64,000 bases of DNA. Origin: Argyresthia goedartella (lineage: Eukaryota > Arthropoda > Insecta > Lepidoptera > Argyresthiidae). The notes under the pieces were generated by a model that did no database searches, was not told the DNA's origin, and worked only from the letters and a program-made list of their open reading frames with translations. Location of the stretch: NCBI GenBank assembly GCA_949825045.1, contig OX463807.1:11433501-11497500 (forward strand), given 5' to 3'. Position 1 is the stretch's first letter; each line of letters starts with the position of its first letter. Positions 1 to 9,210 of the stretch are shown piece after piece. A program made the translations under genes and the position numbers.

Positions 1-68
1 CTCAAAGGAGATGTAAATTCAGATTGGAGAATAGATTTATTACCAACGATTGTTAGAGTCACAGACAT
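1..68 (-). CDS. Polinton capsid-type protein, N-terminal 22 codons
   Basis: An ATG on the minus strand at 66-68 opens a frame that runs to the window edge. Its start, MSVTLTIVGNKS, resembles the opening of a Polinton capsid-type protein (PX or PY group) that I know from other insect and cnidarian elements. The position fits, since it lies 29 bases downstream of the protease stop on the same strand. In the family these proteins are jelly-roll major or minor capsid proteins. With only 22 residues the assignment rests on the N-terminal likeness and gene order, and I cannot say which of the two capsid types it is. Confidence 0.5.
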   Translation of the reverse strand, partial: MSVTLTIVGNKSILQSEFTSPL

Positions 69-97
69 TGCAACAACTGAACTCAAACGTAAAGTAC

Positions 98-475
98 TCA
101 GTATTTATTTAGATCCCAAAAGGCATTTAAAAACTTTAAACATAAATGACCACATTTGTATGTGTTACGTTTCTGATCGTTATCATAATTATAAAATATA
201 TTTGGTCCTATGTATTTGATTAATTCTTCTGGTGGCTTTAAATTACCATAACTATCATAATACTCTACATAATTATCTAATTTTGCATAGGCTACCCAAT
301 GAGTTCCAGCATTCTCAGAATTGTCAAGATTCATAATAGCACATTCCTTTTTTAATGGATGCTGAGGTAAATCATCCCTCATAAACACTCCTCTGAAAAA
401 TGGAATGTTTTGACCATATTTAAGTAAATCTATATTAGTAAGCGCTCTCTTGGGTAGCCTATGATTTAGTTTTTT
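98..475 (-). CDS. PRO: Polinton adenain-like cysteine protease
   Basis: The frame ends in a segment with THW (active-site His region), a YYDSYG stretch (Asp/Asn region) and CGHLCLKFL (active-site Cys), the His-Asp-Cys order of adenovirus-type C5 proteases. In the family this enzyme processes capsid precursors during virion maturation. The in-frame sequence upstream of the first AUG (380-382) continues the conserved region, including RALTNIDLLKYG and PFFRGVFMRDDLP, up to a stop near 476. The true start therefore lies upstream, but no AUG is visible there. Translation may begin at a non-AUG codon, after splicing, or the AUG may have been lost. It overlaps the stop of the next gene (466-951) by a few bases in another frame. 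Confidence 0.85.
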   Translation of the reverse strand, partial: KKLNHRLPKRALTNIDLLKYGQNIPFFRGVFMRDDLPQHPLKKECAIMNLDNSENAGTHWVAYAKLDNYVEYYDSYGNLKPPEELIKYIGPNIFYNYDNDQKRNTYKCGHLCLKFLNAFWDLNKY

Positions 476-951
476 TTATTATTTACATAAATTCCCAAAC
501 CATCACCACGCTCTTTGAGACATAATCCTTTTCCTATACACAGTGTTTCCATTTTCTTGTTATGTCGTTTTAATTCTTTCAAGCGTTCCTTAGCGCATTT
601 AATAGCATTAACTGCTTTAGCAATGCCAGCTGCCCCTCCAGCCAAACCACCAGCAGCAGACAGTCCAGCAAATATCGGTATCAATGGCAAGAATCCTCCA
701 ACTTTTGGGATAGGTATCACACGCGGGGTAATCACAGACTCATCTGAATCTGAACCCAATTCTTTAACAACAGCCATGGCGAGTTCGATAGCTGCCTTTT
801 TGCATTGAGGTTTAAATTTTTTTATATGCTTTTTTGTAATTGAAACTATATTTTTAAAAGTTTTTTTCATTCCAGTGCCTTTTTTGATATTATTTTTGTC
901 ATTTTTATTAATACATTTTTTTTGATTTGTTTTTGATTTTTGCATCACCAT
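466..951 (-). CDS. Polinton small basic/hydrophobic structural protein (pX-like)
   Basis: This is a 161-residue protein. Its first third is very rich in Lys and Asn. A central segment has PIPKVGGFLPLIPIFAG followed by a Gly/Ala-rich helix, and the C-terminus is again basic with a conserved GKGLCL-type turn. The GGFLPxxIP element followed by a small-residue hydrophobic stretch resembles the C-terminal part of the adenovirus core protein precursor pX. Proteins of this type recur next to the protease in Polintons. A role in genome condensation or membrane contact is an inference. The alternative is simply a Polinton structural protein of unknown function. Confidence 0.6.
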   Translation of the reverse strand: MVMQKSKTNQKKCINKNDKNNIKKGTGMKKTFKNIVSITKKHIKKFKPQCKKAAIELAMAVVKELGSDSDESVITPRVIPIPKVGGFLPLIPIFAGLSAAGGLAGGAAGIAKAVNAIKCAKERLKELKRHNKKMETLCIGKGLCLKERGDGLGIYVNNKKN

Positions 952-1056
952 TGTAATCTAAACGAATTGTAAAATACTATTTATAAAAATTGTATGAAAA
1001 GATGTTTCTTTTCGAAGAGGTATTATCAGAATGAGAATGTAACTTGTATATTTTGC

Positions 1057-1995
1057 TTATAAAACTTTTGATTTATCTATCCAACAGTTTTCATTAGAAG
1101 GCAAACCTAACCATTTTACGAATAGCTTATTTCCATTCTTTTTTATGACTTTTTCAACAAGATAAATATCAGGATGTCTAGTTTTTTGTAATTCTTGAAT
1201 ATAGAACGATCCTAATATAGGATTTTTTTTAGCATCTTCTAGGAGATAAGTGACAGGGTCTGTGTTCTGGATTTTTATAATTTTAAATATTTCTGTCGAC
1301 CAATTTGGTGTATACCCTTTTTCAAAAGTTCCTTTATACTTACTTATACGCCCATAATCTCCAAACTTAAGTATAGTTTTATTTTGTATGAACCTTTTAT
1401 CTAAACGTATATTATTTTTATATTTTTGCAATATCTGTTCTTTATGACTTGCATTTACTTGATTGGGTTTCAAACCTATTGTTCTATGCATTCTGCCATT
1501 ATACATTTCTATTAATTTTGAAAGAATATCATGACTAAACCAAACATAGTTTCCTTTTAAACTAAAATATCTATACATAATACCTTTAAAGGTTCTAATA
1601 AATCTTTCTACTACAGAAGCTTTCTTAGTAGAATATGTTGAGTAATGATTTATATTATAATGATTGAACAATGTTTTAAGTTTCTTGTTGTAAAATTCAG
1701 TTCCTAAATCAGTTTGCAAATTTTTAGGAATACGATTTTTACTAAATAAATGTTGGAATGCTTTAAATGTTTGTTCCATATTCTTTTGTTTTAAAGGATA
1801 TACCCAAGCATACTTTGAAAAGACATCAATAACAGCCAATATGTATTTGAAATTAGAATTTTCTCTAGAAATAGATTGCATGTCGATTAGATCAGCTTGC
1901 CATAAATCATCAATGTCTTTCATCACAACATGTCTTCTTGGAAAATTTTTTCTTGCTTGCTTATGTATTTCTTTCACTACAATTTCTTTACTCAT
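1057..1995 (-). CDS. INT: Polinton integrase with C-terminal chromodomain
   Basis: This 312-residue protein carries the retroviral integrase DDE core: DLWQADLIDM near residue 30, TDLGTEFYN near 96 and a Glu in VVERFIRTFK near 131. The last 40 residues form a chromodomain (YLVEKVI, FVKWLG, CWIDKS), a common reader of methylated histone H3 in integrating elements. In the family it inserts the element and makes 6-bp target duplications. I see no N-terminal HHCC zinc finger, so the frame begins close to the catalytic core. Its ATG overlaps the stop of the neighbouring gene (1992-2282) by four bases, which suggests tightly packed co-transcribed genes. Confidence 0.93.
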   Translation of the reverse strand: MSKEIVVKEIHKQARKNFPRRHVVMKDIDDLWQADLIDMQSISRENSNFKYILAVIDVFSKYAWVYPLKQKNMEQTFKAFQHLFSKNRIPKNLQTDLGTEFYNKKLKTLFNHYNINHYSTYSTKKASVVERFIRTFKGIMYRYFSLKGNYVWFSHDILSKLIEMYNGRMHRTIGLKPNQVNASHKEQILQKYKNNIRLDKRFIQNKTILKFGDYGRISKYKGTFEKGYTPNWSTEIFKIIKIQNTDPVTYLLEDAKKNPILGSFYIQELQKTRHPDIYLVEKVIKKNGNKLFVKWLGLPSNENCWIDKSKVL

Positions 1996-2282
1996 TTTTT
2001 TTTAATTTTCTGTTTCACTGACTCTATACTTTGTTTGATACTGTTGATTTCTGATCCAATTTGTGCCAGATTTTGGTTTATTGATTTGAGTTTAATTTCT
2101 AAGCTCTCTATATTCTTATCAACATATTGTTTGTTCACACAATCTCCAGCATCTACTGGATTTACAATATTTTTAAGGAGCTTATTTAAAGATCCATCAG
2201 TCATACTACAAATCAGATAATCTGAGTGACTATCCATTTTCTGTCGTTTAAATACATGATGTCCAAACTTATCGATGTTCAT
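1992..2282 (-). CDS. Small fibre-like Polinton protein
   Basis: This is a 96-residue protein. The first half ends in VDAGDCVNKQYVDKN, which resembles the VTKKYVD-type turn found before coiled coils in phage and viral fibre proteins. The second half is a Lys/Glu/Gln/Ile heptad-like coiled coil (about residues 55-94). Its place between the integrase and a structural-type gene fits a virion role. A function as a trimeric fibre or collar is an inference from the motif and coiled coil. I know similar short proteins from other insect Polintons but no experimental role. The gene overlaps the integrase start by four bases. Confidence 0.55.
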   Translation of the reverse strand: MNIDKFGHHVFKRQKMDSHSDYLICSMTDGSLNKLLKNIVNPVDAGDCVNKQYVDKNIESLEIKLKSINQNLAQIGSEINSIKQSIESVKQKIKKK

Positions 2283-2332
2283 CGCTAGCCCGTCAGTAAT
2301 AAACTAGTTTAATGAAAAAGTTTACGCTCTAT

Positions 2333-3154
2333 TTATTCTCTAATAATACCTGCTTCTTTTAATTCCTCTATTATAGAAATTATTTCATTATCATGATTGG
2401 TATTTCCTGCACTCTTTGAGGCAACTAAAAGTTTTAACCTATCAATAAGTTCATTAGGATTGTCCCAGTATACTAAATCAGTATTTGATTTATATTTTTT
2501 TAATATTGGTAAACTACCACCTTGTTGTACTTTTTTTGTTTCAGTTTCAAGAAATAAAGGCTTAATTATTTTTGAATATTTTATTCCTGAATTACCTTGT
2601 ATTTGTCCTGATGGAATAAATCCTCTTCTATGTGCATTAGTAGCAATTAAAATATCTTTATATAGTAACCTATCTTGTTCTGTGATCAAATCTATCTTAG
2701 GTTTATTTTCAAACAACAACTCTGATAGACCTGGAGTAATGACATAGCTTTTATCTTTAATACTAAACACTGAACTATCTTCAGTTTTCTTTATTACGAT
2801 GGGAACGTTTCCTATTAGTACTTTGCCTCCTTCGTTTCTTATACCATAAGTAATGTTTTTATTCCTTTCATCATGGAAAATACTATCATCTAATTCATCT
2901 TCAGTATGCATACTAGTGTCACTTGTACATGAGCTAAAGTAATCATCATTATTCTCATTGGAAGCTTCCATTTGATTGTTTTTATTCTCTTCGTTTTTAT
3001 GTATCGAGACTATCGACTCTAACGGATCAGTAATGGGTTTTAATATCTTACGTTGTTTACGTTCTGAAATATCTTCTTCCTCTTTCAGTATTTTTAATTT
3101 ATTTTTAATATTCCTTACTGATTTTATTATTTGTTTTTTTATATCTACATCCAT
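2333..3154 (-). CDS. Conserved Polinton protein of unknown function (PW-like)
   Basis: This is a 273-residue protein. The N-terminus is charged with likely helices (residues 1-45), followed by an acidic Ser/Asn-rich linker (about 50-95). A conserved C-terminal half begins at YGIRNEGGK and ends in a region with VYWDNPNELIDRL and HDNEIISIIEELKEAGI. I recognise that C-terminal block as recurring in arthropod Polintons next to the ATPase, where it has been called PW or left unnamed. It is probably structural or assembly-related. Nothing catalytic is visible. The gene is 178 bases from the integrase-side neighbour start and 92 bases from the ATPase stop. Confidence 0.65.
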   Translation of the reverse strand: MDVDIKKQIIKSVRNIKNKLKILKEEEDISERKQRKILKPITDPLESIVSIHKNEENKNNQMEASNENNDDYFSSCTSDTSMHTEDELDDSIFHDERNKNITYGIRNEGGKVLIGNVPIVIKKTEDSSVFSIKDKSYVITPGLSELLFENKPKIDLITEQDRLLYKDILIATNAHRRGFIPSGQIQGNSGIKYSKIIKPLFLETETKKVQQGGSLPILKKYKSNTDLVYWDNPNELIDRLKLLVASKSAGNTNHDNEIISIIEELKEAGIIRE

Positions 3155-3246
3155 TTTAAAGTACTAATAATTGTACACTTCTGTTCGTTCTTATAGCTTG
3201 CACTATAGTGGTATTTTTTTTCTAATGACAGTAATATATAATCCTT

Positions 3247-3951
3247 TTATTCTAATTTAATAAATATATCAAAATATTTCCTGTACCTTCCCTTATCTAG
3301 CTCACAATCTTTGTTAATTATTAAACATGCGTATTTTTCTTTCCATATATCAGTAGCCATTGATTTAAATCTATGCCAACTCATATCAGAATTGACATGC
3401 TCATCATAAATATGTTTTAAATTTACATCATCTTGTTTGAAGATAACTAATAAATTAGCATTATCTCGAATCAACTGCTTAGGTATTTTTGAGTAAGTTT
3501 GCGATAAATAAAAACAATCAATTTTTTTATGTCGACCCATGGAAAAATAATTACGTATATCACTCTGATTTTCACAGACTACATCATCAAAAATAAATAT
3601 TGATTTTGTCAAAGCATCGTGGGGTGGAATAACATTTTTTTCATCTTGGAACAGGAACAATTTAATTTCTGGAATGTATCTTATCACTTCCTCTAAAAAT
3701 AGATATTTTGGCTGGAAAGCTGTTTTCGAATAAAGATAAATGTTATGAAATTTTAACCCATTTTCATTTAATAACAAACTTATCATTATATTTGTTTTTC
3801 CACAATTCGATGGCCCGCATATTATGCAGCGAATGGAATTTGGTAAAAGAATGCTATGTCTAAAAGTGTTAGTATTTTTATCAACTTTTATTTCACAAAT
3901 ATTTAAAGAAACGGGTTGTTTGATTAACTTCATTTTAGTTTCTGATGACAT
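3247..3951 (-). CDS. ATP: Polinton packaging ATPase (FtsK/HerA, A32-like)
   Basis: This is a 234-residue P-loop ATPase. Walker A is GPSNCGKT near residues 44-51, and Walker B is IFIFDDV near 119-125. A GRHKKIDCFYLSQTY stretch follows, matching the sensor region of the poxvirus A32-like packaging ATPases. In the family it drives DNA into the capsid. The length is normal for the group and there is no frameshift. It is the last rightward member of the minus-strand block before a 550-base gap and the oppositely oriented gene at 4504. Confidence 0.93.
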   Translation of the reverse strand: MSSETKMKLIKQPVSLNICEIKVDKNTNTFRHSILLPNSIRCIICGPSNCGKTNIMISLLLNENGLKFHNIYLYSKTAFQPKYLFLEEVIRYIPEIKLFLFQDEKNVIPPHDALTKSIFIFDDVVCENQSDIRNYFSMGRHKKIDCFYLSQTYSKIPKQLIRDNANLLVIFKQDDVNLKHIYDEHVNSDMSWHRFKSMATDIWKEKYACLIINKDCELDKGRYRKYFDIFIKLE

Positions 3952-4086
3952 AATGAGCTATTAATACATTAAATAGCATGTGTATTTATTGTTTGCATAA
4001 GAATAGATTTCATATAGTATACCAGGATCATAGCAAATGAAGATCTTTAGTCTATGCCTACCCCTCTTAGGTGAAAAGGTTCAAGC

Positions 4087-4113
4087 ATATGTATGTATGT
4101 ATGTATGTATGTA
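4087..4113. repeat. (ATGT)n microsatellite
   Basis: About six to seven tandem copies of a four-base unit lie in the spacer between the ATPase gene and the plus-strand gene of the Polinton. Confidence 0.9.
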
Positions 4114-4269
4114 TATTATTATGTTATTGAATACTTATAAAAGTTTGATTAGTTTCTGAAATTCCTAGAAAATGTATCCGTTTTAAGTTTCATCTTTACT
4201 TACGTCAGCAGATCTCCTTTTATATTAACAAAACCTAAACAACCCTCCCTTCCCCTCGCTCAGTCTATA

Positions 4270-5035
4270 CTCATCACAAGCAGTTTATTTTATATCAGTG
4301 TATATTTAACCTAATCAGTGTGCACATCTAAGTGTCTTAGAGCTCTGAGGGATTACTTCCAGTCTCAAGGATCTAATAAACTATTCAAGCAACTTTATTA
4401 TTTACAAGTGAGTACCTATTTTACATGTCTGTTTAAAAATAATATTATACTTCAAATCATTGCTGCAGTAAGTTTTAAAAAACATGTGAATGTTGTTTCA
4501 GAAATGTCGGAGAACTCTGTCTTCAACTACTACAATGTTAGCCCCCCAGCTGTGGACCCTAGTTTGATTGATGAGTTCGGTGTTGGGGGTGAAGGTCAAG
4601 ATGTAAACGCTTGGCTAGATAAAGCTGAAAATAGGAGGATAGCATGGTTGGAATCCAAGAAGAAGGAAAAAACCATTGCCCCTAAAAAAAGGAAACTGAA
4701 TGATGCTTCCTTTATTAAAAAAGAAAATGCTTCGGGATCATGTGTTATAAAAATTGAAATCGAGGCACTAGACGAACGAAATAAGAATAGAAATGTTGTT
4801 GTGCAATATGTGGTAAAAAATTTATATGAGGATGTACTCGAAGAGACTGAGAATTTAATTAGAAAAATTTCAAAAAAAATATGTGATAATAGTGATAATT
4901 AATATCAATAAGTAGTTTTTGTTATTTATGTTAGCTATCTCACCTTATTCTAGTATACGATGACTTCATACTATTTTATCTAATAAATATATCCCATGTA
5001 AATGTAAATGTGAATAAATTGATATTTAAAAGTTT
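4270..5035 (+). CDS. Spliced gene of unknown function inside the Polinton (coding 4504-4902)
   Basis: The coding part is 133 residues (MSENSVFNYYNV... to ...ICDNSDN), preceded by a good acceptor (TGTTTCAG ending at 4501). A donor, ACAA|GTGAGT at 4408, defines a 94-base intron upstream, and the first exon would be 5' untranslated. Two AATAAA signals follow (near 4984 and 5013). The protein has an acidic N-terminus, a KKEKTIAPKKRKL nuclear-localisation-type stretch (near residues 52-66) and a Lys/Glu-rich helical C-terminus. It opposes every other gene of the element. I do not recognise the family. It could be cargo captured from the host or a fast-evolving Polinton regulator. The splice model is read from the sequence only. 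Confidence 0.5.
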
Positions 5036-5103
5036 GTGTTTAATTTATTTAATGAGATTTTAACTAGGATAGATAAAAACTTCAGTAGATAAAAATTTAC
5101 AAA

Positions 5104-5206
5104 GTAGAGCTTGTCTCAGCTCAAATGACATGCCTCTCCACTTTAAACTCCATCTGCTTGTATGAGAAATGAGGTGGTGCGTCATTTGAGATAAGACAAG
5201 CTCTAC
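5104..5206. repeat. Imperfect inverted repeat, 26-base arms
   Basis: The arms at 5104-5129 and 5181-5206 match at 24 of 26 positions (GTAGAGCTTGTCT...CTCAAATGAC) around a 51-base centre. The repeat lies downstream of the plus-strand gene and upstream of the polymerase 3' end. It could be a small foldback insertion. Confidence 0.75.
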
Positions 5207-5368
5207 ATTGTTAAGGAACTGGAGGGTTTCAATAAATGATACAAACAATAAGGTTAAACAATATTATTTTATTGGAATAAGCGAGTAAATATCAACAGTA
5301 CATGGAGCAAATTATATTAACTACAAATACATAAAACCTCATTTGGTTATTTTTACAAAGTTAAACCG

Positions 5369-5433
5369 CAAAATTTAACAACATTATATCTAAAGTGATG
5401 ATTCCACTTTAGATATAACATGGTTAAATTTTG
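5369..5433. terminator. Strong hairpin just past the polymerase stop
   Basis: Arms of 29 bases (5369-5397 and 5405-5433) pair at 26 of 29 positions around a 7-base loop. The hairpin lies about 40 bases downstream of the DNA polymerase stop codon, at the meeting point of two converging transcription units. It may mark a bidirectional 3' end. That role is inferred from position only, and it could equally be an inserted palindrome. Confidence 0.4.
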
Positions 5434-5472
5434 TTTATTTTTTTTAATTAATTTACAACAGCAGGTTATTTC

Positions 5473-8400
5473 TTAAAATATAGTGGAATAATGTCCCCAG
5501 GGCAATGTTTTAAAACTTCCATTTAATATCTGTCTTTTATCATCATTTGCATTTAAAACAACCTTATTTACTTTTTGTGTATAGACACAGTGATTTTTAG
5601 ATCGTATAAAATACATTGAATCTTTAAATTCTATGTTTTTAAATAAAGCATCCTTATATTTATTAATATCCAATTTTTTTACAACACATTTTTTCACACC
5701 CTTGGCTTTCTTAACTGAACAGTTTTTATTTGTCTCTATACAATACAACTTGGCTCTTAAGCCCACAAATTCTGAAATAACATCCCCACTCATCTCATCT
5801 TTAAAATATCCTGGAATTTGTTTATTTAAACATGGCATATTGTACACATTGTCACACTTAAAATTACTAGTATCAAAATATTTAATATGTTTTTTCATGT
5901 CTTCATAAATATCCTCTGTATTTATAAGATACAGAAGGCTATCTGTATCTGTGTAACATAGTTGGATGTTCTTGTCATAAATTTTTTTCATTACTGAGTA
6001 ATGAAAATTATATAAATGTGTTTTTGCTAGATCTAATATACTAAAACCTACATAAATTGGTTTATCCAGAATGACTTTTGAGGGCTCCATCTGTATGACT
6101 ACCAAATCTTTTGAAATAATGGCCAAATTTTTAAAATTAGGAGCGCTTATATATTTTTCAGCACCAATATATTTGTTTGTTTTATTTGATGAATCAGACC
6201 AAATGTTTATCAGTTTCACATCTACCTGCTTTCTCTTATTCTCTATAGTCTTACCAAAAATTGAGTTATTTTGTTTCTTGAAAAAATTTTTTTCGAATTC
6301 AGACTTTGCGTTTTGTCTTAGAGTTGTATTGAGAGTTATATAAGGTTCTAAAAATGCTCTTTGATCAAATGAAAGAACTCTATGAATTTTAAGTAATTGT
6401 AAGCCATGTTCTAAGCATTTTTGTAAATGTACATAATGAATCACATACTTATATTTATCAAATAAATTGGATACTAATTTTATATTTTTACCAAGGGGAA
6501 ATGGAACCTTTAATTGTTCTGCAGCAAACGGTAGATCTGCATGATTGTCATGAATTTCAGAAGGATAATGTAAATCTACTTCAAGAATGAAACCTGTATC
6601 ACTATGAGAACTTATCGTCATGACATTAAAATTGATCAATTCATTTTCTTTTAAAAATCTAAAATTTCCGGTGGGTAATTTTGACATCATCACATATCCA
6701 TATAAATTAACACAGTCAAAATACATTAAATAATTTGAAGATATGTTAGGTTTATAATCGGATAAATATTTATTATTCGCTTTTGCATACCGTCGTGAGC
6801 ATTGAGCTAAACCCCCTCTGATACCTTTTTCAAACATTTGATAGATTTCAACATCTGATATTAAGTCTAACTCAACACCTGTATAAAGCTGCATAGCATC
6901 CCAACTTAAAGATGGTGAAGAAACATAGTGACAAGGGTCTAGATTGTAATGATTAAGACTCATAAATCTAAATTTTTCAAATACGTCAGAAAGTAATAAA
7001 ACATCACATTTCAAGTAAAAATCTGTATAGTCTCCAAGAGTTTTCATTCCAAATGTTTCCCAAACATTCATAGCATGATTATAATCATCATTGGTAATAA
7101 TCTCAGAAGTGAGTTTGTTATAAAATTTGTTTCTGTCTGGTAATGTGGTCTCATTATATCTATCCCACGAATCTACATAGTCATAGCAAAAGACACCTTT
7201 TCTCCGAGCTAAATTAAACATCTTTTCATCTTCATAAAATGACTTTAAGTTAATGAAGTCTTCGGTTTCAAGTGTTTTAATGAGATTATCTAAACTTGAA
7301 TCCAAAAAATTTAAAGAATCAACAAATTTCAGCTGAGCAGTATGTTGTCTGTCAAGTGGGATAAACTTTGTAAAGGAAATATATTTTTCTTTGTTTTTTG
7401 GTAATAGTTTAATGCGACCACATATTTTAGATAGCTCTACAATAAATAGATGACAATCGTAACCAGAAAGGTTATGGAAAATTATTGGAATGAATGGACA
7501 AGTCTTACAATTTAAATTGCATGAATTGTGTGCAGGTCCTCTAAATTTCCCAGTAAAGTGATCATGATCTAGAACTTTTGTATCTTCGAGAGAAAATGAT
7601 TTTTTACATATATGACAGTTAGTTGTATTTTCCACTCTTAATTTTTCTTCTTCTGTTAAGGGAGTCATTTCTCTTTGTACAGATAATATTTTATGTAAAC
7701 GAAGCAAATCCTTGCAAATTGACTCACAAAACTTTTGAGAACAGTTGGAACCCCTGTAGGAAACATAATCATTTAACTCTGGATTAGACTTACAACAAAT
7801 GAAATAACCGAAACAAGTTGCTTCGTGTACCTGCACATTCTCTACATGAGTGGATTTATGTTTATCTGAATACTCGCAGAGTAAACTCTCGAAGTCACCA
7901 TATATCACTATTGGAATCCTTTGTGTTCTTTCATAATTTGAAAAACCTGTTTTGCTGCCTTCCTCAGGAAGAACAGTCTGTATCCCTGCACAATTATGAC
8001 TTGCTAACTTCTCTTCTGTACTAAAGTACATGAAGCATTCATCACAAAGATGAATTCGTGATTTGTGTTTCGTGAGTTGGTTGTGTAAGAGCTTTCCCAT
8101 ATCTTTAATTAAACAGAAATGATTTTTCGATTTACAACTGATAAATAACAAATTCACATGCTCAACACGTCTTCGCAAAGTTTTGTATAGAGGACCTGTT
8201 ATACTACCATGTTCATCTAATCCATAAATATTGACACTCACTCCCGTATTATGTCTTTCAAACCATTTAATACATTTAAAGCTGGGGGGAAATGACATTC
8301 CTGAAGTGTTAAAAAAGTTAGAGAAATGAGGGTAAGATGAAAGTCTATTGGGATTATTTTTTGCAGGATATAAATGTGCTACAATGCTCCACAAAAAACA

Positions 8401-8976
8401 GTACTCATCATTATTTTTTATATTTAGACAAGACTTTGTGTTTTGAATACTTTTCGGAAGTGGTATGTACGATCCTGCTTTCAACGGACTAAATTTCGCA
8501 ATGTTTATCTCCAAATGACTTACTGACTCTATAGTCCACCCCGACTCTGCGTGTTCAAACTCTAAGCACTTCATTAGCAAAAGGTTTGATAAATCATGGT
8601 ATAAAACGGAAATATCAGTACTTTGCAATACCATGGTATATTTTGTGTTAAATGATTTTAAAGATTGAGTGTTATCTTTAGGTAGATTATATGTAATAAA
8701 AAGTTCTATGTTTACTTTTAACGATCGATGTTTTCTTAGAAGGGTGCTTATAAGATTACTAACGGTAGAATAGTTATCTGACAAAAAAAAATCAGGTACA
8801 AGATATTCTTTTTCAGGATTGACTCTATAACTGATTATTCTATTTCTAAACGCTGTTGCTATTATTTTAACATTGCTTAACTCAGTTCGTATCAAACAGT
8901 TAGATTTGTGAATGCTACTTTTCTTGTGAGAAGATAATCGTGAGACATATGCTTGACATTCTTGACAATAAACCAT
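5473..8976 (-). CDS. POLB: Polinton protein-primed family B DNA polymerase
   Basis: This 1167-residue protein replicates the element. Two C2H2-like fingers are visible (residues 4-20 and about 310-330). The exonuclease motifs are YGDFESLL (near 361), HNLSGYDCHLFI (near 499) and YLKCDVLLLSD (near 654). The polymerase motifs are DCVNLYGYVMMSKLP (motif A, near 754), KKQNNSIFGKT (motif B, near 900) and YTDTDSLLYL (motif C, near 1009). Between the first two exonuclease motifs lies an endonuclease-VII/HNH-like insert (CHICKK...DHDHFTGKFRG...SCN, about 454-490), typical for Polintons. The length is normal and the frame unbroken. The ATG lies in a C2H2 context (MVYCQEC) and is the natural start. Confidence 0.96.
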   Translation of the reverse strand: MVYCQECQAYVSRLSSHKKSSIHKSNCLIRTELSNVKIIATAFRNRIISYRVNPEKEYLVPDFFLSDNYSTVSNLISTLLRKHRSLKVNIELFITYNLPKDNTQSLKSFNTKYTMVLQSTDISVLYHDLSNLLLMKCLEFEHAESGWTIESVSHLEINIAKFSPLKAGSYIPLPKSIQNTKSCLNIKNNDEYCFLWSIVAHLYPAKNNPNRLSSYPHFSNFFNTSGMSFPPSFKCIKWFERHNTGVSVNIYGLDEHGSITGPLYKTLRRRVEHVNLLFISCKSKNHFCLIKDMGKLLHNQLTKHKSRIHLCDECFMYFSTEEKLASHNCAGIQTVLPEEGSKTGFSNYERTQRIPIVIYGDFESLLCEYSDKHKSTHVENVQVHEATCFGYFICCKSNPELNDYVSYRGSNCSQKFCESICKDLLRLHKILSVQREMTPLTEEEKLRVENTTNCHICKKSFSLEDTKVLDHDHFTGKFRGPAHNSCNLNCKTCPFIPIIFHNLSGYDCHLFIVELSKICGRIKLLPKNKEKYISFTKFIPLDRQHTAQLKFVDSLNFLDSSLDNLIKTLETEDFINLKSFYEDEKMFNLARRKGVFCYDYVDSWDRYNETTLPDRNKFYNKLTSEIITNDDYNHAMNVWETFGMKTLGDYTDFYLKCDVLLLSDVFEKFRFMSLNHYNLDPCHYVSSPSLSWDAMQLYTGVELDLISDVEIYQMFEKGIRGGLAQCSRRYAKANNKYLSDYKPNISSNYLMYFDCVNLYGYVMMSKLPTGNFRFLKENELINFNVMTISSHSDTGFILEVDLHYPSEIHDNHADLPFAAEQLKVPFPLGKNIKLVSNLFDKYKYVIHYVHLQKCLEHGLQLLKIHRVLSFDQRAFLEPYITLNTTLRQNAKSEFEKNFFKKQNNSIFGKTIENKRKQVDVKLINIWSDSSNKTNKYIGAEKYISAPNFKNLAIISKDLVVIQMEPSKVILDKPIYVGFSILDLAKTHLYNFHYSVMKKIYDKNIQLCYTDTDSLLYLINTEDIYEDMKKHIKYFDTSNFKCDNVYNMPCLNKQIPGYFKDEMSGDVISEFVGLRAKLYCIETNKNCSVKKAKGVKKCVVKKLDINKYKDALFKNIEFKDSMYFIRSKNHCVYTQKVNKVVLNANDDKRQILNGSFKTLPWGHYSTIF

Positions 8977-9210
8977 TTTTATCTGTAGGTAAGAGAATTA
9001 TCTATTTAATCAAATACTGCTGTTGTAAAAGATTAGTAAAATATCAAATTATGTGAACGATGAAAAAATTATAACAATGACTTGTATTGATTACATGAAT
9101 TTTTATGTTAATAAGTTGCTAAAAATATTAAGATTTAAAAAAACAAAGGATAAATGACAGACGGAGGCTGATTCTTACGCTTGCGATATTCGGATATCGA
9201 CAGCTTTGCA

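Larger units (their letters stand above)
1..9180 (-). mobile_element. Maverick/Polinton DNA transposon, left end outside window
   Basis: A set of minus-strand genes fits the Polinton core: protein-primed family B polymerase, FtsK/HerA-like packaging ATPase, retroviral-type integrase, adenain-like protease and capsid-type proteins. The polymerase sits at the right end with about 200 bases of AT-rich DNA before the first host-like exon at 9211, so the right terminus should lie between about 8990 and 9210. I could not fix the terminal inverted repeat because the other end is outside the window. The large minus-strand frames are intact, apart from a missing AUG for the protease, so the copy looks young. 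One gene (4504-4902) runs on the opposite strand. Confidence 0.92.

Noticed and set aside
1..220. Plus-strand open stretch beginning LKGDVNSDWRID
   Set aside because: It overlaps the protease gene on the other strand for most of its length and has no start codon. The minus-strand reading with the capsid-type N-terminus fits the gene order better.
515..808. Plus-strand open frame of 97 codons
   Set aside because: It lies opposite the Polinton pX-like gene and has a composition expected of its antisense.
4318..4503. Upstream extension of the plus-strand Polinton gene to an ATG at 4318
   Set aside because: It would read through a good donor (4408) and acceptor (4501). The inner ATG at 4504 directly follows the acceptor.
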